Below are positions 33,669 through 47,809 of a DNA stretch of 64,000 nt, in pieces; the stretch's first letter is position 1; every line of letters begins with the position of its first letter. Below the pieces are notes generated by a model. That model did no database searches. It worked only from the letters and a program-made list of their open reading frames with translations, and was not told the origin of the DNA. The stretch comes from Pseudohongiella spirulinae. Its GTDB lineage: Bacteria > Pseudomonadota > Gammaproteobacteria > Pseudomonadales > Pseudohongiellaceae. The stretch is taken from the NCBI RefSeq assembly GCF_001444425.1, contig NZ_CP013189.1, positions 1,674,001 to 1,738,000 of the forward strand, in the 5' to 3' direction. Made by a program: the position numbers and the translations under genes.

Positions 33669-35048
33669 ATGGCCAACACACCGACGGCGCCCACTAGAAC
33701 TGTTTCCTATCGGCACATCCTGCAAAGAGCTTGGCCAGTCATGCTGGCCAATGCGTCGGTTCCGCTCTTGGGTCTTTCTGATACCGCGGTAATCGGCAAC
33801 TACGGCTCACTGGAGGCACTTGGCGCTATTGCATTCGGGTCAATTGTCTTCAGTTTTGTATACTGGAGTTTTGGCTTTCTGCGCATGGGCACAACCGGCT
33901 TTGTAGCACAGGCCGTGGGCGCGCGTGATGAAGCTGAAATCAGAGCAGCCGTTTGGCGAGCAGTGTTTATCGGCGCCATTATCGGCTTTTTACTGATCCT
34001 GATTCAATCGCCCATCAGCACCCTGTCACTTCTACTTCTTCAAGGAAGTGACACTGTTGAAGCGATGACACATAGCTATATACAAACCCGAATATGGGGT
34101 GCACCGGCTGCGCTTATACTATTTGCACTGATGGGCTGTCTGATTGGACTGGGGAAAAGTAAATCCCTGCTTGCTGTGCAGCTGTTTATGAACGGATTGA
34201 ATATTGTTCTGGATATTCTGTTTGCTGGCGTTCTGGAAATGGGCGCAACCGGTATCGCGCTTGGGACCGCAATCGCGGAGTGGAGCAGTTTACTTCTGGC
34301 GCTGTTTATTGTTGTGCGATCTTTGCGCGAAAGAGCGACTGACACAACTTTACCCCTGATTCCCTGGTCACTATTGCACGATGCGACCGGTTTGTTGCAC
34401 ACCCTGAGTGTCAACCGCGACATTATGATCAGAACCCTGTTGATGGTGGCCAGCTTTGCCTGGTTTGTACGCCAGAGTGCCACATATGGGGATGAGGTGT
34501 TGGCCGCTAACCATATCCTGTTGCAGTTGATCTCATTCTCCGCTTTTTTTCTGGATGCCTATGCTTATGTGGCAGAAGCGCTGGTCGGAGAAGCTATGGG
34601 CGCAGGCGATGACCATCTGTTTGATCAGGCATTGTGGCGCAGCTCCTGCCTTGCCGGTGGCAGCGCACTGGTATTGGCGAGCATTATCTATTGGGGCGGA
34701 GAACTAATTGTGCCGCTCCTCAGTCAGCATCCGGCTGTCTGGCTGGCGGCAACGGATTCGATGCACCTGGCAGCGCTTTATGTTGCATTGGCATTTGCCG
34801 CATTCCAGCTTGACGGGGTTTTTATCGGGACGACTCAGACCGCACAGATGCGTAACGCTTCAATACTCTCAGTATTGGTGTTTGTGCCACTCAGCGTGGT
34901 TCTGGGCGAGCAGCATGGGGTAATCGGGCTCTGGTGGGCATTTGTCATGTATGTGGTCACGCGTGCCATCACACTGGGCTATTACCTGCCCGGTTTGAGG
35001 TTCAAAGTGCAGTCTCGCCAAACCAGGCAAGCCGGTTCTGCAACCTGA
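33669..35048 (+). CDS. MATE-family efflux transporter
   Basis: 459 residues, twelve predicted helices in two similar halves. Typical N-terminus AWPVMLANASVPLLGLSDTAVIG, GFLRMGTTGFVAQAVGARD near 78, and VRQSATYGDEVLAANHIL in the second half. Exports drugs or metabolites with Na+ or H+; the DinF branch is likely. ATG 8 bp after purC, so co-transcribed. Its last 47 bp overlap the convergent cysG. Confidence 0.9.
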   Translation: MANTPTAPTRTVSYRHILQRAWPVMLANASVPLLGLSDTAVIGNYGSLEALGAIAFGSIVFSFVYWSFGFLRMGTTGFVAQAVGARDEAEIRAAVWRAVFIGAIIGFLLILIQSPISTLSLLLLQGSDTVEAMTHSYIQTRIWGAPAALILFALMGCLIGLGKSKSLLAVQLFMNGLNIVLDILFAGVLEMGATGIALGTAIAEWSSLLLALFIVVRSLRERATDTTLPLIPWSLLHDATGLLHTLSVNRDIMIRTLLMVASFAWFVRQSATYGDEVLAANHILLQLISFSAFFLDAYAYVAEALVGEAMGAGDDHLFDQALWRSSCLAGGSALVLASIIYWGGELIVPLLSQHPAVWLAATDSMHLAALYVALAFAAFQLDGVFIGTTQTAQMRNASILSVLVFVPLSVVLGEQHGVIGLWWAFVMYVVTRAITLGYYLPGLRFKVQSRQTRQAGSAT

Positions 35049-36393
35049 CCACCTGACCAATAATGATGATCGCCGGCGCTTTGACACCCAGCTCTGCGGC
35101 TCTGTGCGCAATATCGCTGACAGTTCCGGTCAGTACACGCTGTCTCGGCAGCGTTCCCTGCTCGACAATGGCGACCGGCATTGCTGTCGACATCCCGTGC
35201 GCAATCAACTGTTCACATATGGTCTGTAGAGTCAGCAGTCCCATATAAATCACCAGGGTCTGTTCTTCGTCCACCAGGGCGGACCAATTCAAATCAGGTT
35301 GCTCATTTTTCAAATGGCCGGTGACAAAGCGAACCGACTGCGAAAAATCCCGGTGGGTCAGAGGAATACCGGCATAAGCCGAACAGCCAGACGCTGCCGT
35401 AATGCCGGGTACAACCTGAAACGGAATGCCTTCGGCGGTCAGACGGTCAATCTCTTCGCCGCCACGACCAAAAATAAAGGGATCACCGCCTTTAAGGCGA
35501 AGCACCTTCAGACCCTCGCGGGCCAGAGTGACCAGGCGCTCATTGATTTCTTCCTGAGGCACCGGATGATGTTTGGCTTCCTTTCCAACAAAGATCCGTT
35601 CGGCATCCGGACGCACGCGCTGCATAATCTCCGGTGATACCAGTCGGTCGTACAGAACCACATCAGCCGCGTACATCAGACGCAGTGCCTTCAGAGTCAG
35701 CAGATCAGGATCACCGGGGCCGGCACCTACCAGATATACTTCGCCCTGCCCCGATTCATGAAGATCAGAAACCAGGGTGTCTTCAAACAGGCGCATGGCT
35801 TGCTCTTGCTGCCCGGAAAGATAAAGGTCCGGCATGGGCCCGCTCAGCAGTCGTTCCCAGAACCGGGTGCGTTGCCTGAAGTCACTGAGCTGCTGCTTTA
35901 CACGATCGCGAAAACTGCCCAGTTGCGCTGCCAGTGCACCCAGCGCTGCTGGTAATTGTATCTCGATCTGTTCCTTAATGCGCCGCGTGAGCACCGGCGA
36001 GCTGCCACCGGTAGATATCGCCACTACCACAGGCGAACGATCGACAATGGCGGGTACAATGAAACTACAAAGCTCAGTCTGATCAACGACATTCACTGGT
36101 AACTGGCGCGCCGTTGCCAGCTCCGACACACGGCGATTGACCTGGTCATCGTCTGTCGCGGCTACCACCAGAACTACACCCTCAAGATCCGAATCCTCAA
36201 ATGGCCGTTCATGGATCTCTCCGCCATGCGTATCAATCAGCGCTTTCACCGCATCACTGACCCACGGCGCAACCACGATCAGACAGGCTCCGCAGCGCAG
36301 CAGCAATGCCGCCTTGCGCGAGGCTACCTCGCCGGCGCCAACCAGCAGGCAGCGCCGACCGGTGATTTGCATGAATACCGGCAGATAGTCCAT
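35002..36393 (-). CDS. cysG: Siroheme synthase CysG (trifunctional)
   Basis: 463 residues. Residues 1-200 are the precorrin-2 dehydrogenase/sirohydrochlorin ferrochelatase part (LLVGAGEVASRKAALLL; the active-site ISTGGSSPVLTRRIKEQIE near 125). Residues 215-460 are uroporphyrinogen-III methyltransferase (VYLVGAGPGDPDLLTLKAL; RLKGGDPFIFGRGGEE; GITAASGCSAYAGIPLTHR). It makes siroheme from uroporphyrinogen III for sulfite and nitrite reductases. Downstream of serS by 1 bp, probably the last gene of a transcript with it. Confidence 0.96.
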   Translation of the reverse strand: MDYLPVFMQITGRRCLLVGAGEVASRKAALLLRCGACLIVVAPWVSDAVKALIDTHGGEIHERPFEDSDLEGVVLVVAATDDDQVNRRVSELATARQLPVNVVDQTELCSFIVPAIVDRSPVVVAISTGGSSPVLTRRIKEQIEIQLPAALGALAAQLGSFRDRVKQQLSDFRQRTRFWERLLSGPMPDLYLSGQQEQAMRLFEDTLVSDLHESGQGEVYLVGAGPGDPDLLTLKALRLMYAADVVLYDRLVSPEIMQRVRPDAERIFVGKEAKHHPVPQEEINERLVTLAREGLKVLRLKGGDPFIFGRGGEEIDRLTAEGIPFQVVPGITAASGCSAYAGIPLTHRDFSQSVRFVTGHLKNEQPDLNWSALVDEEQTLVIYMGLLTLQTICEQLIAHGMSTAMPVAIVEQGTLPRQRVLTGTVSDIAHRAAELGVKAPAIIIIGQVVRLQNRLAWFGETAL

Positions 36394-36394
36394 A

Positions 36395-38117
<1,723 letters not shown>

Positions 38118-38121
<4 letters not shown>

Positions 38122-39476
38122 TTTGAATCACCGTCTGTCGACGATGAGTCGACATCATATCGTTTACGGCGACTGGCCTGATCCTGGGCCTTCAGATGTC
38201 TTAACTTCTCGCCAATTTTCATCTCCAGCCCCTGTGAAGCCGGGTAATAATACTGAACGCCGTGCAAAACCTTTGGCATATAGCTTTCACCAGCGGCATA
38301 GGCGCCAGGCTCATCATGTGCATAACGGTACCCAGCCCCATAACCCAGCCCCTTCATCATGCTTGTCGGTGCGTTTCGCAGATGCTCGGGTACATCATAG
38401 GAGGGCTGCGAAACGACATCAGCCATAACCCTATTGAAAGCGGTATAAACAGCATTGCTCTTGGGCGCCACGGCAAGATAGGTAACCGCCTGGGCCAGCA
38501 CCAGCTCGCCTTCGGGCGACCCCAATCGGGTCAGTGCATCCCAGGCATTCATGGCCAACTGCAGAGCCCGCGGATCGGCATTGCCGATATCTTCCGCAGC
38601 CATCCGCACCAGTCGCCGGGCGATATAAACCGGGTCACAACCGCCATTCAGCATCCGCGCAAGCCAATACAGAGCCGCATCCGGTGCTGATCCCCTGACT
38701 GATTTATGCAGTGCCGAGATCTGCTCGTAGAAAAGATCACCACCCTTGTCGAAACGCTTACTGCCACCCTGCAGTACCTGATCCAGACAATCGCTGTCCA
38801 GCACGGCCCCATCGTCCGCCAGATCTGCGGCTATCTCGAGCAGACTTATTGCACGCCTGGCATCGCCATCGGCGGCACGCACCAGTCGCTGCATGTCCTC
38901 CGGACGGATACTGAGTCGGCGCTGTCCCAGACCGCGTTCGGTGTCTGTCAGTGCCTGCTCCAGCACAGCACACAAATCGTCCTCATCAAGACTTTTCAGG
39001 ACATAGGTTCTGGCCCGCGACAATAATGCGTTGTTCAGTTCGAATGAAGGATTTTCTGTCGTAGCGCCGATAAAGATCAGGGTTCCGTCTTCAATATGGG
39101 GCAAAAAGGCATCCTGTTGACTCTTGTTAAAACGGTGTACTTCGTCAACAAACACGATGGTGGTCCGTCCGTTCAGGTCCTTGTGTTGTCTGGCCTGAGC
39201 CACCGCCGAGCGGATATCCTTGACGCCGGCCAGCACCGCAGACAGGCTCACAAAGTCGCTGTCACAGTATTCAGCCACCAGACGAGCCAAAGTGGTTTTG
39301 CCGGTACCGGGAGGGCCCCAGAAAATCATTGAGTGCGCCAGACCGCGCTCCAGGGCTGTACGCAGTGGTCGCCCCGGTCCCAGAATATGCGCCTGGCCGA
39401 TATACTGTTCCAGCCGCACAGGGCGCATTCGCGCTGCCAATGGCTGCAGGGCACTCACCTCACGGATTCCCGCCAC
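38118..39476 (-). CDS. rarA: Replication-associated recombination ATPase RarA (MgsA)
   Basis: 452 residues, clamp-loader AAA+ family. [16 protein letters not shown], Walker [13 protein letters not shown] near 55, Walker [10 protein letters not shown] near 108, sensor [14 protein letters not shown] near 135, then the C-terminal tetramerisation region ([31 protein letters not shown]). Acts at stalled replication forks with SSB. Its start overlaps the end of lolA by 17 bp. Confidence 0.95.
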
Positions 39477-40173
39477 TGTCGGTGCTGCGATTGTCGATCA
39501 CTTCCAGCATTTCATCGTCCGGCGTCTGAAACACAAACTGCTGCGGCGCCAGGGCCAGATTCACCTGACGATTGTTGAATTCCCAGAAAGTGCGCTGACC
39601 ATTGGTGTTAACTAACAGAATCGATTCAGGCTCTCCGCCCTCAAAATACAGCGTCACCTGCTGATACAGACTGGCCGGATCCAATGGCTGCAGGACAAAT
39701 TCCATACCACCGTCGGCGATCGGCACCGCATTGATGCTGTATTGCTCAGCCACTTCATCGACCCTGCCGCTGAGTAATTGTGCCGCCAACTCTGACTGAT
39801 CGCTGTCCCAGTCGTCGATGGTCAACTGCAGCAGGTCAGGTTGGTAATTCCACAACCATTGACCATCGGTGACGATCAGTTCCGGGAAGGGTTCCAGTGT
39901 CTCCCAATAAAAACCATCGGGTCGCTGCAACATGAACAGGATATGACTCTCTTCCAGAATACTGCCGCTTGACTCCATGACCAGTTGCCGCACATCCGCC
40001 CTGAAGGTCTGCAGATCTGCCAGCAAAGTCTGCAGTTTTTCGCTGTCCTGAGCCTGCGATGGCATTACTGACAAAGTCAGCAGCAAAGCAGCTGACACCT
40101 GTCTGATACAGCGGCGCAGACCAGCAAAATTCAAAGTGTGCGACATAACTGACATAAGCCGTTGAGCGCTCAT
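39460..40173 (-). CDS. lolA: Outer-membrane lipoprotein carrier LolA
   Basis: 237 residues with signal peptide ending MPSQAQ near residue 42; MSVMSHTL six codons in is an alternative start giving a more usual signal length. Mature part: [52 protein letters not shown], typical of LolA, which ferries lipoproteins from LolCDE to LolB. Overlaps ftsK by 4 bp. Order ftsK-lolA-rarA is conserved in gammaproteobacteria. Confidence 0.94.
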   Translation of the reverse strand: MSAQRLMSVMSHTLNFAGLRRCIRQVSAALLLTLSVMPSQAQDSEKLQTLLADLQTFRADVRQLVMESSGSILEESHILFMLQRPDGFYWETLEPFPELIVTDGQWLWNYQPDLLQLTIDDWDSDQSELAAQLLSGRVDEVAEQYSINAVPIADGGMEFVLQPLDPASLYQQVTLYFEGGEPESILLVNTNGQRTFWEFNNRQVNLALAPQQFVFQTPDDEMLEVIDNRSTDSGGNP

Positions 40174-42494
40174 CTGGGTGGTGGCGGGGCCAGCACTTCC
40201 CGGCTGCCGTTACTGCCCATCTCAGAGACCACACCAGCCGCCTCCATCGCTTCAATCATCCGGGCGGCCCTGTTGTAACCGATACGAAGTTTACGTTGAA
40301 CGGCCGAAATCGACGCCTTGCGGGACTCAGTTACAAAAGCAACGGCTTCGTCATACAGTGCATCGTCCTCTTCACCGCCCTCGCTGCTGCCAGAGGACAT
40401 ACCCATATTCATGTCCCGGTCTTCCACACCCTGAGTGATTTCGTCGATATAAACCGGCTCACCCCGCGATTTCCAGTCGGCAACCACGCGATGTACCTCC
40501 TCATCACTGACAAAGGCGCCGTGCACCCGCCTGGCAAGACCACCGCCAGGCGGCAGAAACAGCATGTCGCCATTGCCCAGCAACTGTTCAGCGCCGCCCT
40601 CACCCAGGATCGTGCGCGAGTCCACTTTGGACTGCACCATAAACGACAATCGCGTGGGTATATTGGCTTTGATCAGGCCAGTCAGAACGTCCACCGAAGG
40701 TCGTTGCGTGGCCAGAATCAGATGAATGCCGGCGGCCCGCGCTTTCTGCGCTATCCTGGCAATCAGTTCTTCAACCTTTTTGCCAACCACCATCATCATG
40801 TCGGCCAGTTCGTCCACGATAACCACGATGTTTGGCAACTCTTCCAGCATGGGCGCTTCCTGATCATCCTGCAGCGCCATAGGATCCGGGCGCCAGACCG
40901 GATCGGGAATCGGCTGCCCTGCTTTGTTGGCATCCTGCACTTTTTTGTTATAACCCGACAGATTGCGCACCCCCAGCGCCGACATAAGTTTGTAGCGACG
41001 CTCCATCTCTGCCACCGACCAGCGCAGCGCATTAGCGGCATCTTTCATGTCAGTGACAACGGGTGTGAGCAGATGCGGAATGCCGTCATACACCGACAAT
41101 TCCAGCATTTTGGGATCGATCATGATCATGCGCACATGTTCAGGCGTGGATTTGTACAAAAGGCTCAGTATCATGGCGTTAATACCAACAGATTTACCTG
41201 AGCCCGTCGTACCCGCCACTAATAGGTGTGGCATTTTTGCCAGGTCAACAATCACGGGCTTGCCCACTATGTCGTGTCCCAGCGCCATACTCAATGCCGA
41301 CTGTGCTTTATCAAACTCAGGTGACGCCAGCACCTGACTGAGCATGATCATCTCACGCTGTTCGTTGGGAATCTCGATGCCAATGACCGTTTTACCGGGA
41401 ATGACCTCAACCACGCGGACGCTGACAACGGCCAGGGATCGCGCCAGATCCCGGGCCAGACCGGTAATTCGACTGGCCTTCACACCCGGCGCCGGTTGCA
41501 CTTCGAAACGGGTGATAACAGGCCCGGGATGCACAGAAGTCACTTCGACTTCGACCCCAAAGTCCTGCAGTTTGAGCTCCAGCAACTTCGACATCGCCTC
41601 CAGCGACTCTGCCGAATAGCCCTTTTGCCCAGCCTTTTTATTCTCATCCAGCAAACCAATGGCTGGTAGCTCACCTGGCGTCTTGTCGTCCGTGAAAAGC
41701 CGTGTCTGGCGCTCTTTTTCTGCACGCTGACTGCGGGCGGGCGGCACACTGACCACCGGTTCGATGCGCGGCGGCGTACGTTTGCGTTCTTTTTCAACGC
41801 GCACTTCAAGCGCCTTCTGGCGACGCTCAACAGCTTGACGGACCTTGCCCGCCTCCTGGCGTTTTTCCCGCCATGCCTGCCATGACTCAAGGCCTTTGGA
41901 CCAGCCGTTCAAGGTCCAGTAACCAATCTGATCCACCAGCTTTAACCAGGAAATCTCAAACAGTACGGTCAGCCCAAACAGGAACAGCGCCAGAAAAAGC
42001 AGTGTGCTGCCCAGCAAGGCAAAAACCGGCACGCTGGCATCCGCCATCGCTGCGCCGATCAACCCGCCGGCAGGCCAGGGGCTGTTTGCAGGCATGGCGA
42101 AATGCATCGTGGACAGTGTGCAGGCACCAATCACCAGCAAAATGATGCCGCCCGATTTAATGGTTAGCATGAGACCGGAAAACGGTTTATCAGCCTCTGA
42201 CTGGCGAAACAGCCGGACGATCTTGAAACCCAGTGCAAAGGGGAACACATATGCAAAATAACCGAACATATGCAGCAGCACATCCGCAAGCCAGGCGCCC
42301 ATATGGCCGACAGCGTTATTGACTGCCCCCCCGTTACCAGTTGTCGTAAAGGCAGGGTCATCGGGTGAGTAACTGACCAGGGCGATCAGCAGAAACAATC
42401 CCAGCAAGAATGCCGCAATCAGCGTACCTTCCCTGGCTATTCGTTGTGACAGATGCTTTAGTCCGTCATCGTTTTGTGCTTTTTGCTTGGGCAT
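40170..42494 (-). CDS. ftsK: DNA translocase FtsK
   Basis: 774 residues. Four N-terminal membrane helices (to about residue 195), a short basic/Gln-Glu linker (195-290, far shorter than in E. coli), then the RecA-like motor: [18 protein letters not shown] near 425 (Walker A), [13 protein letters not shown] near 560 (Walker B), and the gamma winged helix near 705-765 ([21 protein letters not shown]) that reads KOPS and activates XerD at dif. Segregates chromosomes at the septum. Confidence 0.97.
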   Translation of the reverse strand: MPKQKAQNDDGLKHLSQRIAREGTLIAAFLLGLFLLIALVSYSPDDPAFTTTGNGGAVNNAVGHMGAWLADVLLHMFGYFAYVFPFALGFKIVRLFRQSEADKPFSGLMLTIKSGGIILLVIGACTLSTMHFAMPANSPWPAGGLIGAAMADASVPVFALLGSTLLFLALFLFGLTVLFEISWLKLVDQIGYWTLNGWSKGLESWQAWREKRQEAGKVRQAVERRQKALEVRVEKERKRTPPRIEPVVSVPPARSQRAEKERQTRLFTDDKTPGELPAIGLLDENKKAGQKGYSAESLEAMSKLLELKLQDFGVEVEVTSVHPGPVITRFEVQPAPGVKASRITGLARDLARSLAVVSVRVVEVIPGKTVIGIEIPNEQREMIMLSQVLASPEFDKAQSALSMALGHDIVGKPVIVDLAKMPHLLVAGTTGSGKSVGINAMILSLLYKSTPEHVRMIMIDPKMLELSVYDGIPHLLTPVVTDMKDAANALRWSVAEMERRYKLMSALGVRNLSGYNKKVQDANKAGQPIPDPVWRPDPMALQDDQEAPMLEELPNIVVIVDELADMMMVVGKKVEELIARIAQKARAAGIHLILATQRPSVDVLTGLIKANIPTRLSFMVQSKVDSRTILGEGGAEQLLGNGDMLFLPPGGGLARRVHGAFVSDEEVHRVVADWKSRGEPVYIDEITQGVEDRDMNMGMSSGSSEGGEEDDALYDEAVAFVTESRKASISAVQRKLRIGYNRAARMIEAMEAAGVVSEMGSNGSREVLAPPPPR

Positions 42495-42618
42495 ATTTTC
42501 TATATTTTTTCAGTGGGATGCGAAAATATTTTAATTCAGTTTCAAGTTTTATGGTCGCTATCATAAGCAATTTCGGCCGTCAGTGGAACCGCCACTTCCA
42601 CAGCAACGATGAGCATAG

Positions 42619-43668
<1,050 letters not shown>

Positions 43669-43671
43669 ACC

Positions 43672-44373
43672 ATGGGACGGCTGTTCAGGCTGCGGGCTGA
43701 CAGCGTCGCCTTTCCTCCCGCCGACCAGGCCCTGAAAGAACCAGCAGGTTTGCTGGCGGTCGGAGGAGATTTACGACCGGAGCGACTACTGGCTGCTTAC
43801 CGGCAAGGTATTTTTCCCTGGTATGACGACAGCAGCCCGATATTGTGGTGGTCACCAGACCCGCGAATGGTCCTGGAACCAGCGCAGGTGCATGTTTCCC
43901 GCAGCCTGCGCAAAACCCTTCGACGCAATACCTGCCATATCAGTATGGACTGTGCTTTCGATGAGGTCATCGGGTATTGCGCCGGCCTGCGCCAGGAATC
44001 TCAGGGAACCTGGATCACCGAGGATATGCAACGCGCTTACCGCACCTTGCACAAGCTGGGCTATGCTCACTCTGTTGAAGTATGGCAGCAACAACAATTG
44101 GTGGGAGGCCTGTACGGCATAGCGCTCGGGCGGATGTTCTTTGGTGAGTCAATGTTCAGCCTGGCTGACAACGCTTCAAAGATTGCATTTGTGGCGCTTT
44201 GCCGACAGTTGTCAGAATGGCACTTTGACATGATTGATTGTCAGATGCCAACTGAACACCTGAGCAGTCTGGGTGCCCGTCCTGTGGCCCGTACTGAATT
44301 TCTGCATCGCCTGTCGCGCAATGCACAGAATCCCGATCAAACTGGCTATTGGAAATTCACGGCTGAACTGTAA
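43672..44373 (+). CDS. aat: Leucyl/phenylalanyl-tRNA-protein transferase
   Basis: 233 residues. FPPADQALKEPAGLLAVGGDL near the start, then QGIFPWYDDSSPILWWSPDPRMVL, VGGLYGIALGRMFFGESMFS near 143, and DCQMPTEHLSSLGA near 190. Adds Leu or Phe to proteins with N-terminal Arg or Lys, making N-degrons for ClpS-ClpAP, whose genes are the next ones on the opposite strand. ATG 3 bp after trxB. Confidence 0.97.
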   Translation: MGRLFRLRADSVAFPPADQALKEPAGLLAVGGDLRPERLLAAYRQGIFPWYDDSSPILWWSPDPRMVLEPAQVHVSRSLRKTLRRNTCHISMDCAFDEVIGYCAGLRQESQGTWITEDMQRAYRTLHKLGYAHSVEVWQQQQLVGGLYGIALGRMFFGESMFSLADNASKIAFVALCRQLSEWHFDMIDCQMPTEHLSSLGARPVARTEFLHRLSRNAQNPDQTGYWKFTAEL

Positions 44374-44441
44374 GCCTTTGCCATTAACACCAAAATCAGG
44401 CAAAATGCGCGCTTAATTTAATCCGTGAGACCAAGAACCAG

Positions 44442-44660
44442 ATGGCTAAAGAAGATCAAATCGAAATGGAAGGCGAAGTTGTCGACACACTTCCCAACAC
44501 CATGTTCCGCGTAAAACTTGAAAACGGTCACATAGTGACAGCTCATATTTCAGGGAAAATGCGCAAAAACTACATCCGAATTCTCACGGGTGATATGGTT
44601 AAAGTTGAACTGACACCTTACGACCTGACCAAAGGACGCATCACTTACCGCGCTCGTTGA
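44442..44660 (+). CDS. infA: Translation initiation factor IF-1
   Basis: 72 residues, exactly the usual length; OB fold: [55 protein letters not shown]. Binds the 30S A site during initiation. 68 bp after aat. Convergent with clpA; a CCGGCG/CGCCGG stem lies between them (about 44666-44693) without a T run. Confidence 0.98.
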   Translation: MAKEDQIEMEGEVVDTLPNTMFRVKLENGHIVTAHISGKMRKNYIRILTGDMVKVELTPYDLTKGRITYRAR

Positions 44661-44717
44661 CGTCCCGGCGCCTGCCCCCTGGCTGACGCCGGAAAGCCCG
44701 GCAGTAGCCGAGCGGCA

Positions 44718-47009
44718 TCAATCCTCTGTTGTGCTGAGCTCCCTGCCCTCAGCTTTGCTGCCACGCTGTTTGATATCCAGCTTGACCTCACCATCCACGA
44801 TTGAGACCTTGACTTCGCCGCCGCTGCTCAGGCTGCCAAACAGAATTTCATCAGCCAGCGCCTTTTTGAGTTTTTCCTGAATCAGGCGAGCCATAGGCCG
44901 CGCGCCCATTTGTGGACTGTAGCCATGCTCGGCAAACCAGTCGCGCGCACTGTCATCCACACTGAGAGTCACCTTTTTACTATCCAGTTGTACCTGCAAC
45001 TCAACCAGGAATTTATCGACCACAGTGCGGATAGTTTGCGGTTGCAGCGGTCCGAATTGCACAACGGCGTCCAGACGATTGCGGAATTCCGGTGTAAAGC
45101 TGCGCTTGATCACCTCCATACCATCGCTGCTATGATCCTGGCGGGTAAATCCAATAGAGGGGCGCGACATTTCCTGCGCCCCGGCATTGGTGGTCATGAT
45201 CAGAATGACATTACGGAAATCGGCCTTGCGACCGTTATTGTCCGTCAATGTACCGTGATCCATAACCTGCAACAGAATGTTGAAAACATCCGGGTGCGCC
45301 TTTTCAATCTCATCCAGCAGCAACACACAATGCGGGTGCTTGGTTACCGCCTCAGTCAGCAAACCACCCTGATCAAAACCGACATAACCAGGTGGCGCAC
45401 CGATCAGGCGGGAAACTGTATGACGCTCCATGTACTCTGACATGTCAAAACGAAGCAACTCAATGCCAAGGATACGGGCCAACTGACGACTGACTTCTGT
45501 TTTACCCACACCAGTGGGGCCAGCGAACAGATAGGAACCAATAGGTTTGTCCGGCGTATTCAATCCGGCTCTGGACAGCTTGATTGCTGTCGCCAGAGAG
45601 ACGATGGCTTCATCCTGACCAAACACTACCATTTTCAGCTTCGATTCCAGACCGCGCAAAGCCTCCACATCTGAGCTGGTAACGTGCTGCGGAGGAATCC
45701 GGGCAATTGACGCCACTACCCGCTCCATATCCGGAGCCTGAATCAGCTTTTTACGCTTACTTTCCGGTTGCAGCCGTTGCCAAGCACCAGCCTCATCAAT
45801 CACATCAATGGCTTTATCCGGCATGAACCGGTCATTGATATAGCGACCGGCCAGTTCGGAGGCCGCCCGCAGCGCATTATCGCTGTAGCGCAGATCGTGA
45901 TGAGCCTCAAAACGCGACTTCAGGCCACGCAGAATTTTATAGGTGGTTTCGACATCGGGCTCATCAATGTCGATTTTCTGGAAACGACGTGACAGCGCCC
46001 TGTCCTTGTCGAAAATACCACGGTACTCCTGATAGGTCGTTGAACCAACGCAGCGAAGATCTCCGGAGGTGAGAATCGGTTTTAACAGGTTGGATGCATC
46101 CATAACACCACCGGAGGCCGCTCCAGCACCAATAATGGTATGAATTTCATCAATAAACAGAATAGATTCCGGCTGTTTTTTAAGTTCCGCCAGCAAGGTC
46201 TTAAAACGTTTCTCAAAGTCGCCCCGATACTTGGTGCCTGCCAGCAGGGCACCCATATCAAGCGAATAAATCACATGCCCTTTCAGCACCTCAGGCACCT
46301 GATCTTCTTCGATCATGCGCGCCAAACCTTCCACCACGGCTGTTTTGCCAACACCGGATTCACCCACCAGCAGCGGATTGTTTTTGCGCCGACGGCACAG
46401 TACCTGAATCAGGCGCATGACTTCTTTGTCACGTCCAATTAACGGATCGATTTTGCCCTGCCGGGCCAGTTCATTGAGATTAGTGGCGTAATTCTCCAGA
46501 GCGCTGGAGGTACTACCCGCTTCTTCACCCTGCCCGGCCTGCATGTTTTCATCTTCGGCAGGCTCATCACCCTGCTGCTTGCTGATGCCATGGCTGATGT
46601 AATTCACCACATCAAGACGACCAATATCCTGCTGGCTTAACAGGTAGACAGCCTGACTTTCCTGTTCGCTGAAAATGGCTACCAATACATTGCCACCGCT
46701 GACTTCGTTGCGACCCGAGGATTGCACATGAAATACGGCACGCTGCAAGACTCGCTGGAAACCCAAAGTCGGCTGTGTGTCACGCTCTTCTTCCTGCTCG
46801 GCAAGCACAGGTGTGGTGGATTCGATGTAATCGACCAGCCCGCCGCGTAAACGGGCAATGTCAGCCCCGCAATGCAGCAGCACATCAATAGCGACGTCGT
46901 TATCCAGCAAAGCCAGCAGTAGATGCTCAACCGTCATGTACTCGTGGCGTTTACTGCGGGCGCTGGCAAAGGCGCTGTTCAGAGTCACTTCAAGATCACG
47001 GCTCAGCAT
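44718..47009 (-). CDS. clpA: ATP-dependent Clp protease ATPase subunit ClpA
   Basis: 763 residues. N-domain 1-145 (MLSRDLEVTLNSAFASAR), D1 AAA+ with GESGVGKTAVVEG near 215, D2 with GPTGVGKTEVSRQLA near 498 and LLDEIEKAHPDVFNILLQ near 563. No ClpB-type coiled-coil middle domain, which separates ClpA from ClpB. Unfolds substrates into ClpP; the N-domain binds ClpS. 11 bp after clpS, same transcript. Confidence 0.97.
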   Translation of the reverse strand: MLSRDLEVTLNSAFASARSKRHEYMTVEHLLLALLDNDVAIDVLLHCGADIARLRGGLVDYIESTTPVLAEQEEERDTQPTLGFQRVLQRAVFHVQSSGRNEVSGGNVLVAIFSEQESQAVYLLSQQDIGRLDVVNYISHGISKQQGDEPAEDENMQAGQGEEAGSTSSALENYATNLNELARQGKIDPLIGRDKEVMRLIQVLCRRRKNNPLLVGESGVGKTAVVEGLARMIEEDQVPEVLKGHVIYSLDMGALLAGTKYRGDFEKRFKTLLAELKKQPESILFIDEIHTIIGAGAASGGVMDASNLLKPILTSGDLRCVGSTTYQEYRGIFDKDRALSRRFQKIDIDEPDVETTYKILRGLKSRFEAHHDLRYSDNALRAASELAGRYINDRFMPDKAIDVIDEAGAWQRLQPESKRKKLIQAPDMERVVASIARIPPQHVTSSDVEALRGLESKLKMVVFGQDEAIVSLATAIKLSRAGLNTPDKPIGSYLFAGPTGVGKTEVSRQLARILGIELLRFDMSEYMERHTVSRLIGAPPGYVGFDQGGLLTEAVTKHPHCVLLLDEIEKAHPDVFNILLQVMDHGTLTDNNGRKADFRNVILIMTTNAGAQEMSRPSIGFTRQDHSSDGMEVIKRSFTPEFRNRLDAVVQFGPLQPQTIRTVVDKFLVELQVQLDSKKVTLSVDDSARDWFAEHGYSPQMGARPMARLIQEKLKKALADEILFGSLSSGGEVKVSIVDGEVKLDIKQRGSKAEGRELSTTED

Positions 47010-47020
47010 CCAGGGCTCTC

Positions 47021-47389
47021 CTATTGGTCAGCTTCTACATGGCATAGTAGCGGGTGTTTGTGCTCGCGGGCAAATTCATTGACCTGTTCGGCCTTGGTTT
47101 CAGCGACATCCCGGCTGTACACACCACAAACGGCTTTACCCTCTGTGTGTACCTTTAACATGATCTGCGTGGCTTTCTCCACCGGCATATGAAAAAAATT
47201 GACCAGAACGGTCACTACAAACTCCATCGGTGTATAGTCATCATTCATCAGCAGTACTTTGTACAGCGGTGGCCGCGCCAGCCGGGGCTTGCTGGCGGCG
47301 GTTGCAACACCACGATCTTCGTGCTCATCCTGGCCTGGCTGACCGGGCGATTGCGCTGAAATTACGGATGTAAATACCGTTTCTGTCAT
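47021..47389 (-). CDS. clpS: Clp adaptor ClpS
   Basis: 122 residues from MTETVFTS with GGAGTGA upstream; a longer frame to 47425 lacks support. Long disordered N-terminus, then [17 protein letters not shown] and [29 protein letters not shown], the N-degron pocket. Delivers N-degron proteins to ClpAP. Divergent from cspD as in E. coli. Confidence 0.96.
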   Translation of the reverse strand: MTETVFTSVISAQSPGQPGQDEHEDRGVATAASKPRLARPPLYKVLLMNDDYTPMEFVVTVLVNFFHMPVEKATQIMLKVHTEGKAVCGVYSRDVAETKAEQVNEFAREHKHPLLCHVEADQ

Positions 47390-47550
47390 TAATAAGTCAC
47401 TCCGATCTATTACAGACTGTTGCAATTAGACAAAAAGGATGAATAATAAGGTCCTACATGGACGATATACAAACGTTGAGGATTAACACTCAGGCCTTGC
47501 CTGGCGTGTAACAATTAAAATTAGAACTATACGTGCAATGGAGTAATATG

Positions 47551-47775
47551 ATGGCAATGGGGCAAGTTAAATGGTTCAACAACGCTAAAGGTTTTGGTTT
47601 TATCCTTCCGGAGGACGGTGGCAGCGACCTTTTCGCTCACTACTCTGCTATTGGAATGGATGGCTATAAAACTCTGAAAGCCGGTCAAACCGTAACCTTT
47701 GAAACCCTGGAAGGTCCGAAAGGGCTTCATGCAACCAACATCAAACCTGTGGCACAGTCGCAGCAACAAGCCTGA
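47551..47775 (+). CDS. cspD: Cold-shock-like protein CspD
   Basis: 74 residues from the second of two adjacent ATGs, seven bases after GGAG. The cold-shock domain [13 protein letters not shown] and LFAHYSAI carries the RNP motifs; the rest ([23 protein letters not shown]) and the position next to clpS match CspD, which in E. coli binds single-stranded nucleic acid and inhibits replication in stationary phase. A long GC hairpin follows its stop. Confidence 0.92.
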   Translation: MAMGQVKWFNNAKGFGFILPEDGGSDLFAHYSAIGMDGYKTLKAGQTVTFETLEGPKGLHATNIKPVAQSQQQA

Positions 47776-47780
47776 TGTCG

Positions 47781-47809
47781 GCGGCGGGAGCCGTTCAGGC
47801 TCCCGCCGC
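47781..47809 (+). terminator. Strong hairpin after cspD
   Basis: GCGGCGGGAGCC/GGCTCCCGCCGC, a perfect 12-bp stem with GTTCA loop, 5 bp past the cspD stop. There is no T run after it, so termination may be Rho-assisted or the hairpin may protect the mRNA 3' end. Confidence 0.5.

Noticed and set aside
43672-47389. aat-infA-clpA-clpS as a novel N-degron cluster
   Set aside because: Functionally coherent, but the arrangement is ordinary in Pseudomonas and relatives.
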